A stretch of 64,000 nt of DNA from CAZNPU01 sp964575335 (GTDB lineage: Bacteria > Planctomycetota > Phycisphaerae > Phycisphaerales > SM1A02). Of this stretch, positions 56,813 to 64,000 are shown piece after piece. The stretch is from positions 11,874-75,873 of the forward strand of contig CAZNPU010000013.1 of the NCBI GenBank assembly GCA_964575335.1, in the 5' to 3' direction. How positions within the stretch are numbered: position 1 is the stretch's first letter; each line of letters opens with the position of its first letter. Position numbers and translations under genes: made by a program. The notes under the pieces are model-generated. The model was not told the origin of the DNA. It was given only the letters and a program-made list of their open reading frames with translations, and did not search any database.

Positions 56813-59800
56813 TCACTGTGCACCTCCTGCCTGTTGCGCCTGCAGCACATACGACCAGAAGTCGTTGCAGCCGCAGTCACCGGGCCGCAGTTCATGTGGA
56901 TCGCGTCCAAGGCGAACCTGCTCTTCCATCCACGCCAGGTGCTCCTGCATCATGCGGGCGAGCAATTGCTGGGGCGGCGCAGCATCGCTGGAGTCGGCAT
57001 TGGGTTGATTTTTTTCTTCATTGCCGGCTTTGCTGGATGATTCGTCATCGGGTTTCTTTGGCTCGCCATGCGCCTGGGCGAGAATCTTCTGAATGATGCG
57101 CTGTCGTTCGCGATCGACAGAAGCGCGCATCTCAAGATCGGATTCCAAATCGAAGTACCGCGCGCCTTCGATCCACGTCTGCTCACAGCGGCTGTAGGCG
57201 GACAGGGGATCGCCCGACCAGATGACGAAATCCGCATCCTTGTGGACTTCAAGCGATCCGGTGCGGTGATCGATGCGAAGCTGTTTGGCGGGATTGATGG
57301 TGACGAACTTGAGCGCTTCGTGCGGCTCCATGCCCCCGTAGCGAACGGCCTTGGCTGCCTCGGTGTTCAGGCGGCGGGCCAGTTCGCTGGAGTCGCTGTT
57401 GAAGCTCACCAGCACGCCCACATTGTGCATGAGCGAGCCATTGAACGGAATGGCGTCCATAACTTCGACTTTGTATGCCCACCAGTCGCTGAAGCTGGAA
57501 CCGCCTGCGCCGTGGCTGGCGATGGCGTCCGCGACCTTGTAGCCCTCCAGCACATGCTGGAACGTGCCGATGGTGAAGCCGAAATCTTCCGCCAGCCGAA
57601 TCAGCATGAGAATTTCATCCTGCCGATAGCTGTGGCAGTGAATGATGCGCTTGCCTTCGAGGATTTCGACCAGCGCGTCAAGCTCAAGATCGCGCCTGGG
57701 CGGCATGGTTCTGGCTCGCTCGTCGTCGGGCAGCGCGTTATAGCGATCCCATCTGGCTTTGTAATCGCGTGCTGCGGTGAACGCGTCGCGGATGAACGTC
57801 TCCACACCCATGCGAGTGTTGGGATAGCGGTTCTGACTTCGCTTGACGTTTTCGCCCAGTGCGAACTTGATGCCGGCGATGGCGTCGGGAATACGGAAGT
57901 CGTCTGCGGAGCCGCCCCATTTGAGTTTGACGACGGAGTTCTGGCCGCCGATCGGATTGGCCGAGCCGTGCAACTGGTTGGCGGCGGTGAGACCGCCTGC
58001 GAGCTGGCGATACCAGTTGATGTCGTCGGGGTCGATGCAGTCGCCGATGCGGACTTCAGCGGTATTGGTTTGGGCGAACTCGTTCACGCCGCCGTCGATG
58101 CCGGTGTGGCTGTGGCAATCGATCAGACCGGGGGTGACGTGCTTTCCGGTTGCGTCGATGACCAGCACCGTATCATCATCATTCACTGTGGGGGGCTTGC
58201 CTCGGCCGATGCCTGCAATGCGGCCGTTGCGCACCAGCATCCATCCATTTTCAAGAATGCCTGCGTGACTGCAGGTCCAGATGGTGGCGTTGGTGACAAG
58301 CACATCCTGCTGCACGGGCGGGCTGGGCAGGCCGTATTCGCCAAAGGGTGTATTCAGTTCCTCAGGCGGCATTACGAAATCGTCAGTGACGTTGTGATTC
58401 GATTCACCGCTGCGCCGGCGCTTCGCAGCAGCGTCACCGCCATCGCTGTCATCGTTTGCGCGATTGTTTTGCGGGAGGTCCTGCGTCTGCTGGTTGTTCT
58501 TTTCTTCTTCCTCGTTCGGCGTCATGTGCACGGAGAACGTGAAGGTTTGGCCATTCGGCAGTACGCCGGTGCCGATGATGGCGTTGGGTGGTGTTCCTTC
58601 CAGTACGCCGGTCAATCGCACGTAGCCTTCCACAGCGAACGGCCGGCCGTCGATGAGGATTGAAAGCTGATCTCGCTGCACGAGCACTTTCGCAGCTTTG
58701 ACTTTCTGATTTTCATTGATGTACAGCGTTGCAGCAGGCTTGGTGCTGTCGAGCTCAATGGTGCATGTGTCGCCTCGGTCTGTTGTCAGCGTGCCGCTGC
58801 CTTTGATTTGAATGTCAGCCTCGCGGGAGATTTCGTGTCGGCGGCCGTTGATCCAGACGTCGCGAATCTTGCCTTCTTTTTCAAAAAGCGAGCCTTTGAC
58901 CACCACCAGGTTGGCGATTTTGCCCGGCTCGATCGTGCCCATGATGTGGTCAAGTTCCAGCAACGCAGCGGGCGTGGTGGTAAGCGCTGCAAGCGCCTGC
59001 TCCTCGGTCAGGCCATGTTTGATCGCGTTACGCAGATTTTCGTGAAACGCACTGCGTGAGCGGAGCTTATGCGTTGTCAGTGCGACTGTCGCACCGCCCT
59101 GGAGCAGCCGGCGGGGATTGGTGGGGGCCTGCTCCCATGTCATGAGATCACGCAGCGAATGACTTTCCGCCTGTGCGATCGTGCTGACATCAGGTCGCTT
59201 GGGAAAATCCAGCGGCAGAATAATTGGCAGATCGGTAGCGAGAATCTCCGACAGGCGGCGAAACTCCATGCCCGAACCGAGCAGGATCATCCTCAAGTTG
59301 AATTCGCTGGCCAGCCTGGCTGCCCGCAGGGCGTTGTGTTCGTGCGAAATCTCAAACAGCACCGGCTGCGTGCCTGTAATCACATCGTGCAAGGCAGTCA
59401 GAGCGTCAGCACGGAGGGGCGGTTCGTTGCTGTCGGGATACGCATCCCACACTGCACGTGCAGCAGCATGCCACTGAGCATCAAGCAGCGTTTGCCGCAG
59501 CAGTGCAATGGCGCCCATGAGCGAGCCGGGATAATCGCCCCGGCCGTAATCGAAGCCGGCTGCCATTGCAGCACGATGTCGATAGACCAGAACATACTGA
59601 TCGTCGTCAGCCAGTGCGATCACCACGCCGCTGCCGCGCCATGCGCCGCTTGCCGGGTATACCGCTGCAGTGGTGAAGCCAAGCGAGCGGAGGTCTTTGC
59701 GAAGCGAAGCGTCGGGGCCGGGTTGGTCAGCCATGGAAAGCTCCGGCCGAATGCGTGAATTCCAGTGAGCGCCGCCGCCGCGCGGCATCTCGCTGGGTTG

Positions 59801-60127
59801 AATCAAAACCGCAGCGTCGATCAGGCCGGGATACACGGTCAGTCCTTCAGCAGGCCATACCCATGCGTCGTCGGGCACCTGCACATCGCTGCCCACCGCT
59901 TGAATCACGCCGTCTCGAATCAGAATCGTTGCGTGCTGGATGGTTTCGCCGGGAGCGGTGACGACCGTGGCGTTGACGATGGCGTGGGTGCGGAGATCGG
60001 TCGGCCGCATGCCGTTGACCGGTCCGATTTGTTGTGCTGCGACGTGAGGCGATTGGGAACACACCAGCGCTGCAAATCCCGCGACGCCGAGCAGAATGCC
60101 GGCGGCCAACCTGTTGCGTGACATCAT
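56813..60127 (-). CDS. Secreted tandem amidohydrolase, one of two domains with metal site
   Basis: GGAGG lies 5-8 bases before the ATGATG at 60127, giving 1104 residues; the 88 residues upstream in the same frame come from a repeat element and are rejected. After a signal peptide (LLGVAGFAALVCSQSPHVAA) there are two amidohydrolase domains. In the first (about 50-440) the motif reads VYPGLIDAAVLIQ, with no His. A linker rich in Glu, Asn and Gln follows. The second (about 620-1050) has TPGLIDCHSHTG and later IIHCHS and FQHVLEGYKVADAI, so metal binding and catalysis are possible there. It forms a unit with the smaller gene downstream. Substrate unknown; peptidase- or lactonase-like roles are possible. 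Confidence 0.88.
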   Translation of the reverse strand: MMSRNRLAAGILLGVAGFAALVCSQSPHVAAQQIGPVNGMRPTDLRTHAIVNATVVTAPGETIQHATILIRDGVIQAVGSDVQVPDDAWVWPAEGLTVYPGLIDAAVLIQPSEMPRGGGAHWNSRIRPELSMADQPGPDASLRKDLRSLGFTTAAVYPASGAWRGSGVVIALADDDQYVLVYRHRAAMAAGFDYGRGDYPGSLMGAIALLRQTLLDAQWHAAARAVWDAYPDSNEPPLRADALTALHDVITGTQPVLFEISHEHNALRAARLASEFNLRMILLGSGMEFRRLSEILATDLPIILPLDFPKRPDVSTIAQAESHSLRDLMTWEQAPTNPRRLLQGGATVALTTHKLRSRSAFHENLRNAIKHGLTEEQALAALTTTPAALLELDHIMGTIEPGKIANLVVVKGSLFEKEGKIRDVWINGRRHEISREADIQIKGSGTLTTDRGDTCTIELDSTKPAATLYINENQKVKAAKVLVQRDQLSILIDGRPFAVEGYVRLTGVLEGTPPNAIIGTGVLPNGQTFTFSVHMTPNEEEEKNNQQTQDLPQNNRANDDSDGGDAAAKRRRSGESNHNVTDDFVMPPEELNTPFGEYGLPSPPVQQDVLVTNATIWTCSHAGILENGWMLVRNGRIAGIGRGKPPTVNDDDTVLVIDATGKHVTPGLIDCHSHTGIDGGVNEFAQTNTAEVRIGDCIDPDDINWYRQLAGGLTAANQLHGSANPIGGQNSVVKLKWGGSADDFRIPDAIAGIKFALGENVKRSQNRYPNTRMGVETFIRDAFTAARDYKARWDRYNALPDDERARTMPPRRDLELDALVEILEGKRIIHCHSYRQDEILMLIRLAEDFGFTIGTFQHVLEGYKVADAIASHGAGGSSFSDWWAYKVEVMDAIPFNGSLMHNVGVLVSFNSDSSELARRLNTEAAKAVRYGGMEPHEALKFVTINPAKQLRIDHRTGSLEVHKDADFVIWSGDPLSAYSRCEQTWIEGARYFDLESDLEMRASVDRERQRIIQKILAQAHGEPKKPDDESSSKAGNEEKNQPNADSSDAAPPQQLLARMMQEHLAWMEEQVRLGRDPHELRPGDCGCNDFWSYVLQAQQAGGAQ

Positions 60128-60178
60128 GCGGACCTCCGATTTATTTATGGGCCGTTGCCCGCGATTGTACCGGCGGGC

Positions 60179-60458
60179 GATCCAGTTGATGCAAACCCGT
60201 GTCTGCAGGCAGCAGGGAAGCGGTGGACAAGGGGACGTCGCCGTCGGCGAATTCACCGCGGAGATCGCGGAGAACGCGGAGGAGAGAAGCAGATAAGGAG
60301 AGGGAGAGGTAAGGAGACAGGGAGAGCTTGACAAGGTGAAAGGGTGATGGGGGAACATACAGAGCAGATCACCTTGTCCTGTCCTTATCAAGCGTTGAGT
60401 GACTATCCGGATCGATAGCCCTCATCATCCTTCCCTCTCCGCGATCTCCGCGGTGAAT
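60179..60458. repeat. Hairpin repeat element, copy C (both arms)
   Basis: The leader shared with copy B (TTGATGCAAACCCGTGTCTG, 60185 on) is followed by the left arm ATTCACCGCGGAGATCGCGG (60250 on), purine-rich wording (GACAGGGAGAGCTTGACAAG), the core ACAGAGCAGATCACC at 60359 and the right arm CTCCGCGATCTCCGCGGTGAAT at 60437-60458. The right outer arm is shorter than in copy A by the middle CGCGGAGAA unit. It separates the amidohydrolase operon from the pilZ gene, which diverges. Confidence 0.85.
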
Positions 60459-60619
60459 CATCTCCCACCCTTGTGCCTCAAGATTCCTCAGGCTTTTTTA
60501 CTACACTGAGGCGGAGCCTGTGCCGATAAGGAAGATGCTTGTATTCATGTGCCATAGCGGCCTGCCATGGACGCAGGGGGGCGCACGAAACACGCACCAC
60601 GTACCGGTGGGTTGTCATC

Positions 60620-61117
60620 ATGGTTGATCGAGACGGGATGGATATTCAAGCCGCGCTGCGAAACCTTGACGCAATGCAACAGCGCAATTCGAGCCTCAGC
60701 GCAAAACGCCGTTTTGTGCGGTATCAAGTTCGCGGCGAGGCTCGACTGCTGCCCAGCAACGGCATGCTGGAGACGCTCTCGCCCGTGCCGGTGCATGTGC
60801 GCGACATCAGCCGGGGTGGTGCGGGACTGCTCAGCAGCGTGCCAGCCCAGCCCGGTCATCGTTGGCAACTGCAATTGATCGACAGCAATCTGGTGATCGA
60901 CACCCTGCCGGCGTTCTGCCGCTATTGCCGCCGCGTCAGTGAAGGGGCATATCTGATCGGCGTGGAGTTCGGACTTAAATCCAGCATCATGCTCGCCATG
61001 GGCATACCCGCCAAGGAACTGGCCAGAAACGATGAAAAGTCCGGCGACGACCAGTCGCTGCTTTCAGGCGAGTTCGTCGGTCCGGAATCGCTGCTGGATG
61101 CTGACACCGCTGCGTAG
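60620..61117 (+). CDS. PilZ-domain c-di-GMP receptor protein
   Basis: Starting at the ATG at 60620 the protein has 165 residues. The PilZ domain is clear: KRRFVRYQVRG gives the RxxxR part and VRDISRGGAGLLSS the D/NxSxxG part, both of which bind c-di-GMP. A helix-rich tail of about 40 polar residues follows. With no enzyme domain attached, it would act by binding a partner. Two probable c-di-GMP synthases are encoded at 21-25 kb. It is followed after 244 bases by phage structural genes on the same strand, with which it has no obvious link. Confidence 0.85.
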   Translation: MVDRDGMDIQAALRNLDAMQQRNSSLSAKRRFVRYQVRGEARLLPSNGMLETLSPVPVHVRDISRGGAGLLSSVPAQPGHRWQLQLIDSNLVIDTLPAFCRYCRRVSEGAYLIGVEFGLKSSIMLAMGIPAKELARNDEKSGDDQSLLSGEFVGPESLLDADTAA

Positions 61118-61361
61118 ATTCGTTCAGAGCGTTGTGCTCTGCATGAATGTGCGCGCACTGACGCACGCAACAGCGTCAACAAATAACAGCAGATGAAAAA
61201 ATTTGTCTGCGATGTGCACTGGAGTTGCATGTCGCACGGTTCCATTGTGCGCGCACAAGAGCGGAAATTGCTCCAGGGGTAGACAGGGTAGAACGCGGTT
61301 TGTCACAGCAAGCCGCACGACACACTGATTTGAACCGCCCGCCATTCCGGAGGAGCAACCC

Positions 61362-62921
61362 GTGACATACGCACTGGCGCCGTTTGCATCCATTCCCCTT
61401 GATGAAGCGCTGCTTGAAGTGCTTATTGCTGAACACGAGGACATAACGCTGCCGCGTCTGCAACGCCTGTGGCGGTATTACCGCAACGCGCTTGCTGAGC
61501 CGACAGTGGACGGCGCATCGTGCGGTCCGCCCGCACAGCAAGTCGGCCTGCCCGATCGGCTTCTTGACGGCAGCGATCCAGGCAATGATCGATTGCCGCG
61601 GGAGATCGTCATTGAAAACGACATTGCCTGGCGCATCCACACGCTGGTGGACTTCATGTTTCCCTCACCGCCACGGATCGTCAGCCAGGCTGCTGATCCG
61701 CATACGCGACGCGATATCGAAATCCTGCTGCAGGCGGTTATCGACGCCAACGGCGGCATCGCCATGTGGCAGAACGCAGCGCTGCTTGGCTCGGTGTACG
61801 GCTACGTAGATCTGGTGCTGAATTGCGATGATCTTGCCCGCGTGCCGCTTCGATCGGCAACTTCAGCCGCCCTTCCGGGGAACGCTTCAGCGCAGCGGGC
61901 GCAGAGGCCCGGGGTCGCCCCGTCTAAACCCATTTCTTCCGATCTGGTTGAGCGCATCAGGTCGAGCGTGCATATCGAGACGGTTGAGGCGCCCCGGGCC
62001 ATTCCGCTTGTCAACAGGTACGATTACCGGGCGCTGGATGGTTACATTCTGTATTACCGTCAGCCGATCAATGACGTTGAGCACGAAGGTTTGCTCGCAC
62101 GATTGAGCCGCGTTGTGCTCAACAAGCCCCGCAGCAGTGCACACACACGCCGGGCGTCAACTGCGGTGCTTGAGATTTACAGCGCAACGCACCGCCAACG
62201 TTATGAAGATGGCGAACTGGTGCTGGAAACGATCAATCGCCTGGGGCATCTGCCGGTTGTTCACATTCAGAATCTCAGCCAGCCGCTGACGTATGAGGGA
62301 TTGAGCGACGTTGAGCCGCTGATCCCGCTGCAGGATGAGCTGAACACACGCATGAGCGATCGCGCCAATCGCGTGACCATGCAGAGCTTCCGCATGTGGC
62401 TGGGCAAGGGCATCGACGGCTTCACCGATCATCCCATCGGCCCGGGGCAGATGTGGTTCACCGATAACCTCGACGCATCCATCGAAGGTTTCGGCGGCGA
62501 TGCGGAAAGCCCCAGCGAAAAGGCGCACATTGAAGAAATACGCGAAGCGCTTGACAAAGCCAGCGGCGTCACGCCCGCAGCTGCCGGGCACATTCGCGCC
62601 CGGGTTGGAAATCTCACCAGCGAGAACGCCTTACGCATCAGCCTGATGGGCACGATCGCCAAGGTCAAACGCAAGCGCGTGACGTACGGCGCAGGCATTC
62701 AAAGCCTCTGCGACCTGGTGCTGCATGCGCTGGATATCTATGGCCTGTATCGCACCAATCCGCGCGATCGGCGCGTTGAAGTTGTCTGGACCGATCCGCT
62801 GCCGGCTGATGAAACGCGGCGACTGCAGGATGCGCTGCTCAAGGCGCAGCTTGGTGTGCCCGCCGAAATACTGCGTGCCGAGCTGGGCTATTCCGACGCA
62901 TCAACAGCAACCACCAGGTAA
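61362..62921 (+). CDS. Phage portal protein
   Basis: GGAGGAG lies 8 bases before the GTG start at 61362; 519 residues follow. The N-terminal part (RLQRLWRYYRNAL), the middle segment NDIAWRIHTLVDFMFPSPPR, PLIPLQDELNTRMSDRANRV and the late helix NLTSENALRISLMGTIAKVK fit dodecameric portal proteins of tailed phages, SPP1 gp6-like in layout. The portal is the DNA entry ring of the capsid. It begins the structural module; no terminase gene lies upstream, which is unusual. GC content is like the neighbours, so a recent foreign origin is not obvious. Confidence 0.8.
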   Translation: MTYALAPFASIPLDEALLEVLIAEHEDITLPRLQRLWRYYRNALAEPTVDGASCGPPAQQVGLPDRLLDGSDPGNDRLPREIVIENDIAWRIHTLVDFMFPSPPRIVSQAADPHTRRDIEILLQAVIDANGGIAMWQNAALLGSVYGYVDLVLNCDDLARVPLRSATSAALPGNASAQRAQRPGVAPSKPISSDLVERIRSSVHIETVEAPRAIPLVNRYDYRALDGYILYYRQPINDVEHEGLLARLSRVVLNKPRSSAHTRRASTAVLEIYSATHRQRYEDGELVLETINRLGHLPVVHIQNLSQPLTYEGLSDVEPLIPLQDELNTRMSDRANRVTMQSFRMWLGKGIDGFTDHPIGPGQMWFTDNLDASIEGFGGDAESPSEKAHIEEIREALDKASGVTPAAAGHIRARVGNLTSENALRISLMGTIAKVKRKRVTYGAGIQSLCDLVLHALDIYGLYRTNPRDRRVEVVWTDPLPADETRRLQDALLKAQLGVPAEILRAELGYSDASTATTR

Positions 62922-63030
62922 TGCGCCAAAGACCAAAGCGGCATATCCGCATCGTCGCAGAGCGGTTCAGTTGTCATCTGTTCAATCAATCACAACACAC
63001 AACCAGTCACGGTAACACACGGAGAGCACC

Positions 63031-63657
63031 ATGTACGAACACGCTGCTGTTCAAGATCAGGATGATGTCCGCGAGGACACCCCAACAACACAGAGTGCTG
63101 CAGTCCAGAGCAGCAAGATTCAACACATGCCATCTGACGATAGCTCTGCTTTAGCCTCGTCATCGTCAGCAGCGCTGCCTTTGCCGTCATCGCGAGTTGA
63201 CGCAATCGCTGAAGCCAGGCGGTACCGCAAGCGTGCTCAGGCTGCGGAACAATCGCTGGAAACGCTCAAACAGGAGCTTGCAGCACGCGAGCAGGAACTG
63301 GCGATGCAATCCCAGCGATTGGCTGATCTGGAGCGTCAGCGAGCGATTGACGATGCGCTGCTTGCTGCCAATGCGGTTGATCTGGAAGCAGCGAGAATCC
63401 TTGCGGAGCGATTGCTGGCGGAGATGGAGCAGCCGCATGTGGAAACAGCGGTGAGCGATCTGCAACGCCGCAAGCCCTATCTGTTTCAACGCTCGCTAGT
63501 TCAACGAGGCATCGGCGCGATGGCCCCGCGCCATGACGCTGAGCAGGCCGCTTCGCATGAGCGAACATTGACGCAAGCCGCCAGCGAGGCGGCAAGCACC
63601 GGCAAGCGTGCCGACCTGCTGCGCTATCTGCGATTGCGCCGCAGCGCCAGGAAATAA
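63031..63657 (+). CDS. Coiled-coil protein between portal and capsid genes, scaffold-like
   Basis: The 208-residue protein has a Ser/Thr/Gln-rich N-terminal 50 residues, then a coiled coil rich in Glu, Gln and Leu (AEQSLETLKQELAAREQELA), then a basic tail (LLRYLRLRRSARK). Its place between portal and capsid genes, its helical acidic body and basic end are what is expected of a scaffolding protein or a minor head protein. No protease motif is seen. The ATG at 63031 follows GGAG by 8 bases. Confidence 0.5.
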   Translation: MYEHAAVQDQDDVREDTPTTQSAAVQSSKIQHMPSDDSSALASSSSAALPLPSSRVDAIAEARRYRKRAQAAEQSLETLKQELAAREQELAMQSQRLADLERQRAIDDALLAANAVDLEAARILAERLLAEMEQPHVETAVSDLQRRKPYLFQRSLVQRGIGAMAPRHDAEQAASHERTLTQAASEAASTGKRADLLRYLRLRRSARK

Positions 63658-63664
63658 CCGTCTG

Positions 63665-63781
63665 ATGACGCAAGCGCCTCCGGGGAAAAAAGAGCAAGCC
63701 CGCTCCGTTTCGGCTGACAGCGTCATCACTGAGCTGAACAACCGCCAACGTCATCCACCATATGTCTGGAGCCACTTATGA
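63665..63781 (+). CDS. 38-residue ORF coupled to the capsid gene
   Basis: This frame runs from an ATG at 63665, 7 bases after the previous stop, to a TGA whose first three bases overlap the capsid gene start in an ATGA junction. AGGAA lies 11 bases before its ATG. The peptide (starting MTQAPPGKKEQARSV, ending PPYVWSHL) is basic and Pro-rich with no family I know. Its position and the tight coupling support translation, but its length does not allow more. Confidence 0.4.
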   Translation: MTQAPPGKKEQARSVSADSVITELNNRQRHPPYVWSHL

Positions 63782-64000
63782 CATTCACCGGGAAAGCGAC
63801 ATATTCCGCCGGCACATCGCTGCCGGAAATCGCTGAAGACGTCAGCGACATCATCGCCATTGTCAGTCCGTACGAAACGCCGCTGCTGGATCACCTCGGC
63901 GACCCGCAGCGCAGTGCAACCAGCACCGTTCACGAATGGCTGGAAGACGGAACTCTTACTCGACTGGTTGCGATGGATTCGAGAAGGGCTTGTGCATCCG
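63778..64000 (+). CDS. Phage major capsid protein, SU10-like, cut by window end
   Basis: The ATG at 63778 has GGAG 6 bases before it. The visible 74 residues include IIAIVSPYETPLLDHLGD and STVHEWLEDGTL, which match the N-terminal part of the SU10-type (DUF5309) major capsid family: a target segment with the ETPxLxxLG motif and the HEWxxD strand. The protein continues beyond the window, so length and the rest of the HK97-like fold cannot be checked. Position after portal and scaffold-like genes supports the call. Confidence 0.6.
   Translation, partial: MTFTGKATYSAGTSLPEIAEDVSDIIAIVSPYETPLLDHLGDPQRSATSTVHEWLEDGTLTRLVAMDSRRACAS

Noticed and set aside
57068..58663. Plus-strand frame of 531 codons opposite the amidohydrolase gene
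   Set aside because: Shadow of the real gene in a GC-rich frame; no domain, no ribosome site.
60128..60391. N-terminal extension of the large amidohydrolase
   Set aside because: These 88 codons are translated from the hairpin repeat and lie before a signal peptide with its own ribosome site at 60127.
1..64000. CRISPR arrays, rRNA, insertion sequences with transposase
   Set aside because: Looked for throughout; no regular 25-40 base repeat with spacers, no rRNA segment and no transposase motif was seen.

Overview
The window reads as a chromosome segment of a planctomycete, most likely of the Phycisphaerae lineage. Three things suggest this. Secreted proteins end in PEP-CTERM-like tails (a small Pro/Ala motif, a short hydrophobic helix, then an Arg cluster). 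Others end in dockerin-like NVDDLLAVISAWGAC calcium-binding repeats. A VanZ-like protein carries a CRRCGHDLRGTP zinc ribbon of the kind common in that group. This taxonomic call is an inference from protein style, not from a marker RNA; no rRNA or tRNA gene and no CRISPR array was found.

Layout. 1-4.7 kb: the end of a membrane protein gene, a four-unit 16-bp tandem repeat with a G-rich tract, and dnaE. 4.8-13.3 kb (minus strand): a D-2-hydroxyacid dehydrogenase, a PEP-CTERM-like protein, an intact FabF next to a ketosynthase homologue that has lost its catalytic residues, and a pair of secreted M16 peptidases, one active and one inactive. 13.7-20.2 kb: a secreted endonuclease/exonuclease/phosphatase-fold protein with dockerin-like repeats, murJ flanked by palindromic AT-rich repeats, a VanZ/zinc-ribbon protein and a ParA ATPase. 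20.4-24.7 kb: recO and two paralogous HDOD-GGDEF proteins. 24.8-33.7 kb: a third M16 peptidase, a secreted cyclophilin, a PQQ-type sugar dehydrogenase lipoprotein, a VKOR-thioredoxin-thioredoxin fusion, argS and a DCC-family protein. 33.9-38.6 kb: a B12-binding/MeaB-like GTPase fusion, a second PEP-CTERM-like protein with a strong terminator, a TrkA-N channel-like protein without a K+ selectivity filter, and two small membrane proteins. 38.6-43.3 kb: core metabolism and redox control (gpmI, a YggS-type PLP protein, rex, metF). 43.6-51.9 kb: a possible PD-(D/E)XK nuclease, three small membrane proteins, a glycogen-debranching enzyme, then deoC-ALDH-(PAP2 on the other strand)-truncated ALDH-like protein. 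52-60.1 kb: a SPOR-like lipoprotein, a FlgM-like anti-sigma factor, a dockerin-bearing secreted protein, and two secreted amidohydrolase genes carrying three domains, only one of which keeps its metal site. 60.6-64 kb: a PilZ protein, then a phage structural module (portal, coiled-coil scaffold-like protein, a 38-residue ORF, an SU10-like major capsid protein cut by the window end) with no terminase before it.

Recurring themes are (a) pairs or fusions in which one catalytic partner is intact and the other is degenerate (ketosynthase, M16 peptidase, thioredoxin, ALDH, amidohydrolase), (b) a family of intergenic hairpin-forming repeats near 9.8, 27.6, 53.7, 55.2 and 60.3 kb, and (c) c-di-GMP signalling parts (two GGDEF proteins, one PilZ protein). 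The strongest leads for something undescribed are the dead ketosynthase beside FabF, the VKOR fusion with one dead thioredoxin domain, the B12/MeaB fusion, the deoC-ALDH-pseudoALDH locus, the hairpin repeat family, and the terminase-less capsid module.
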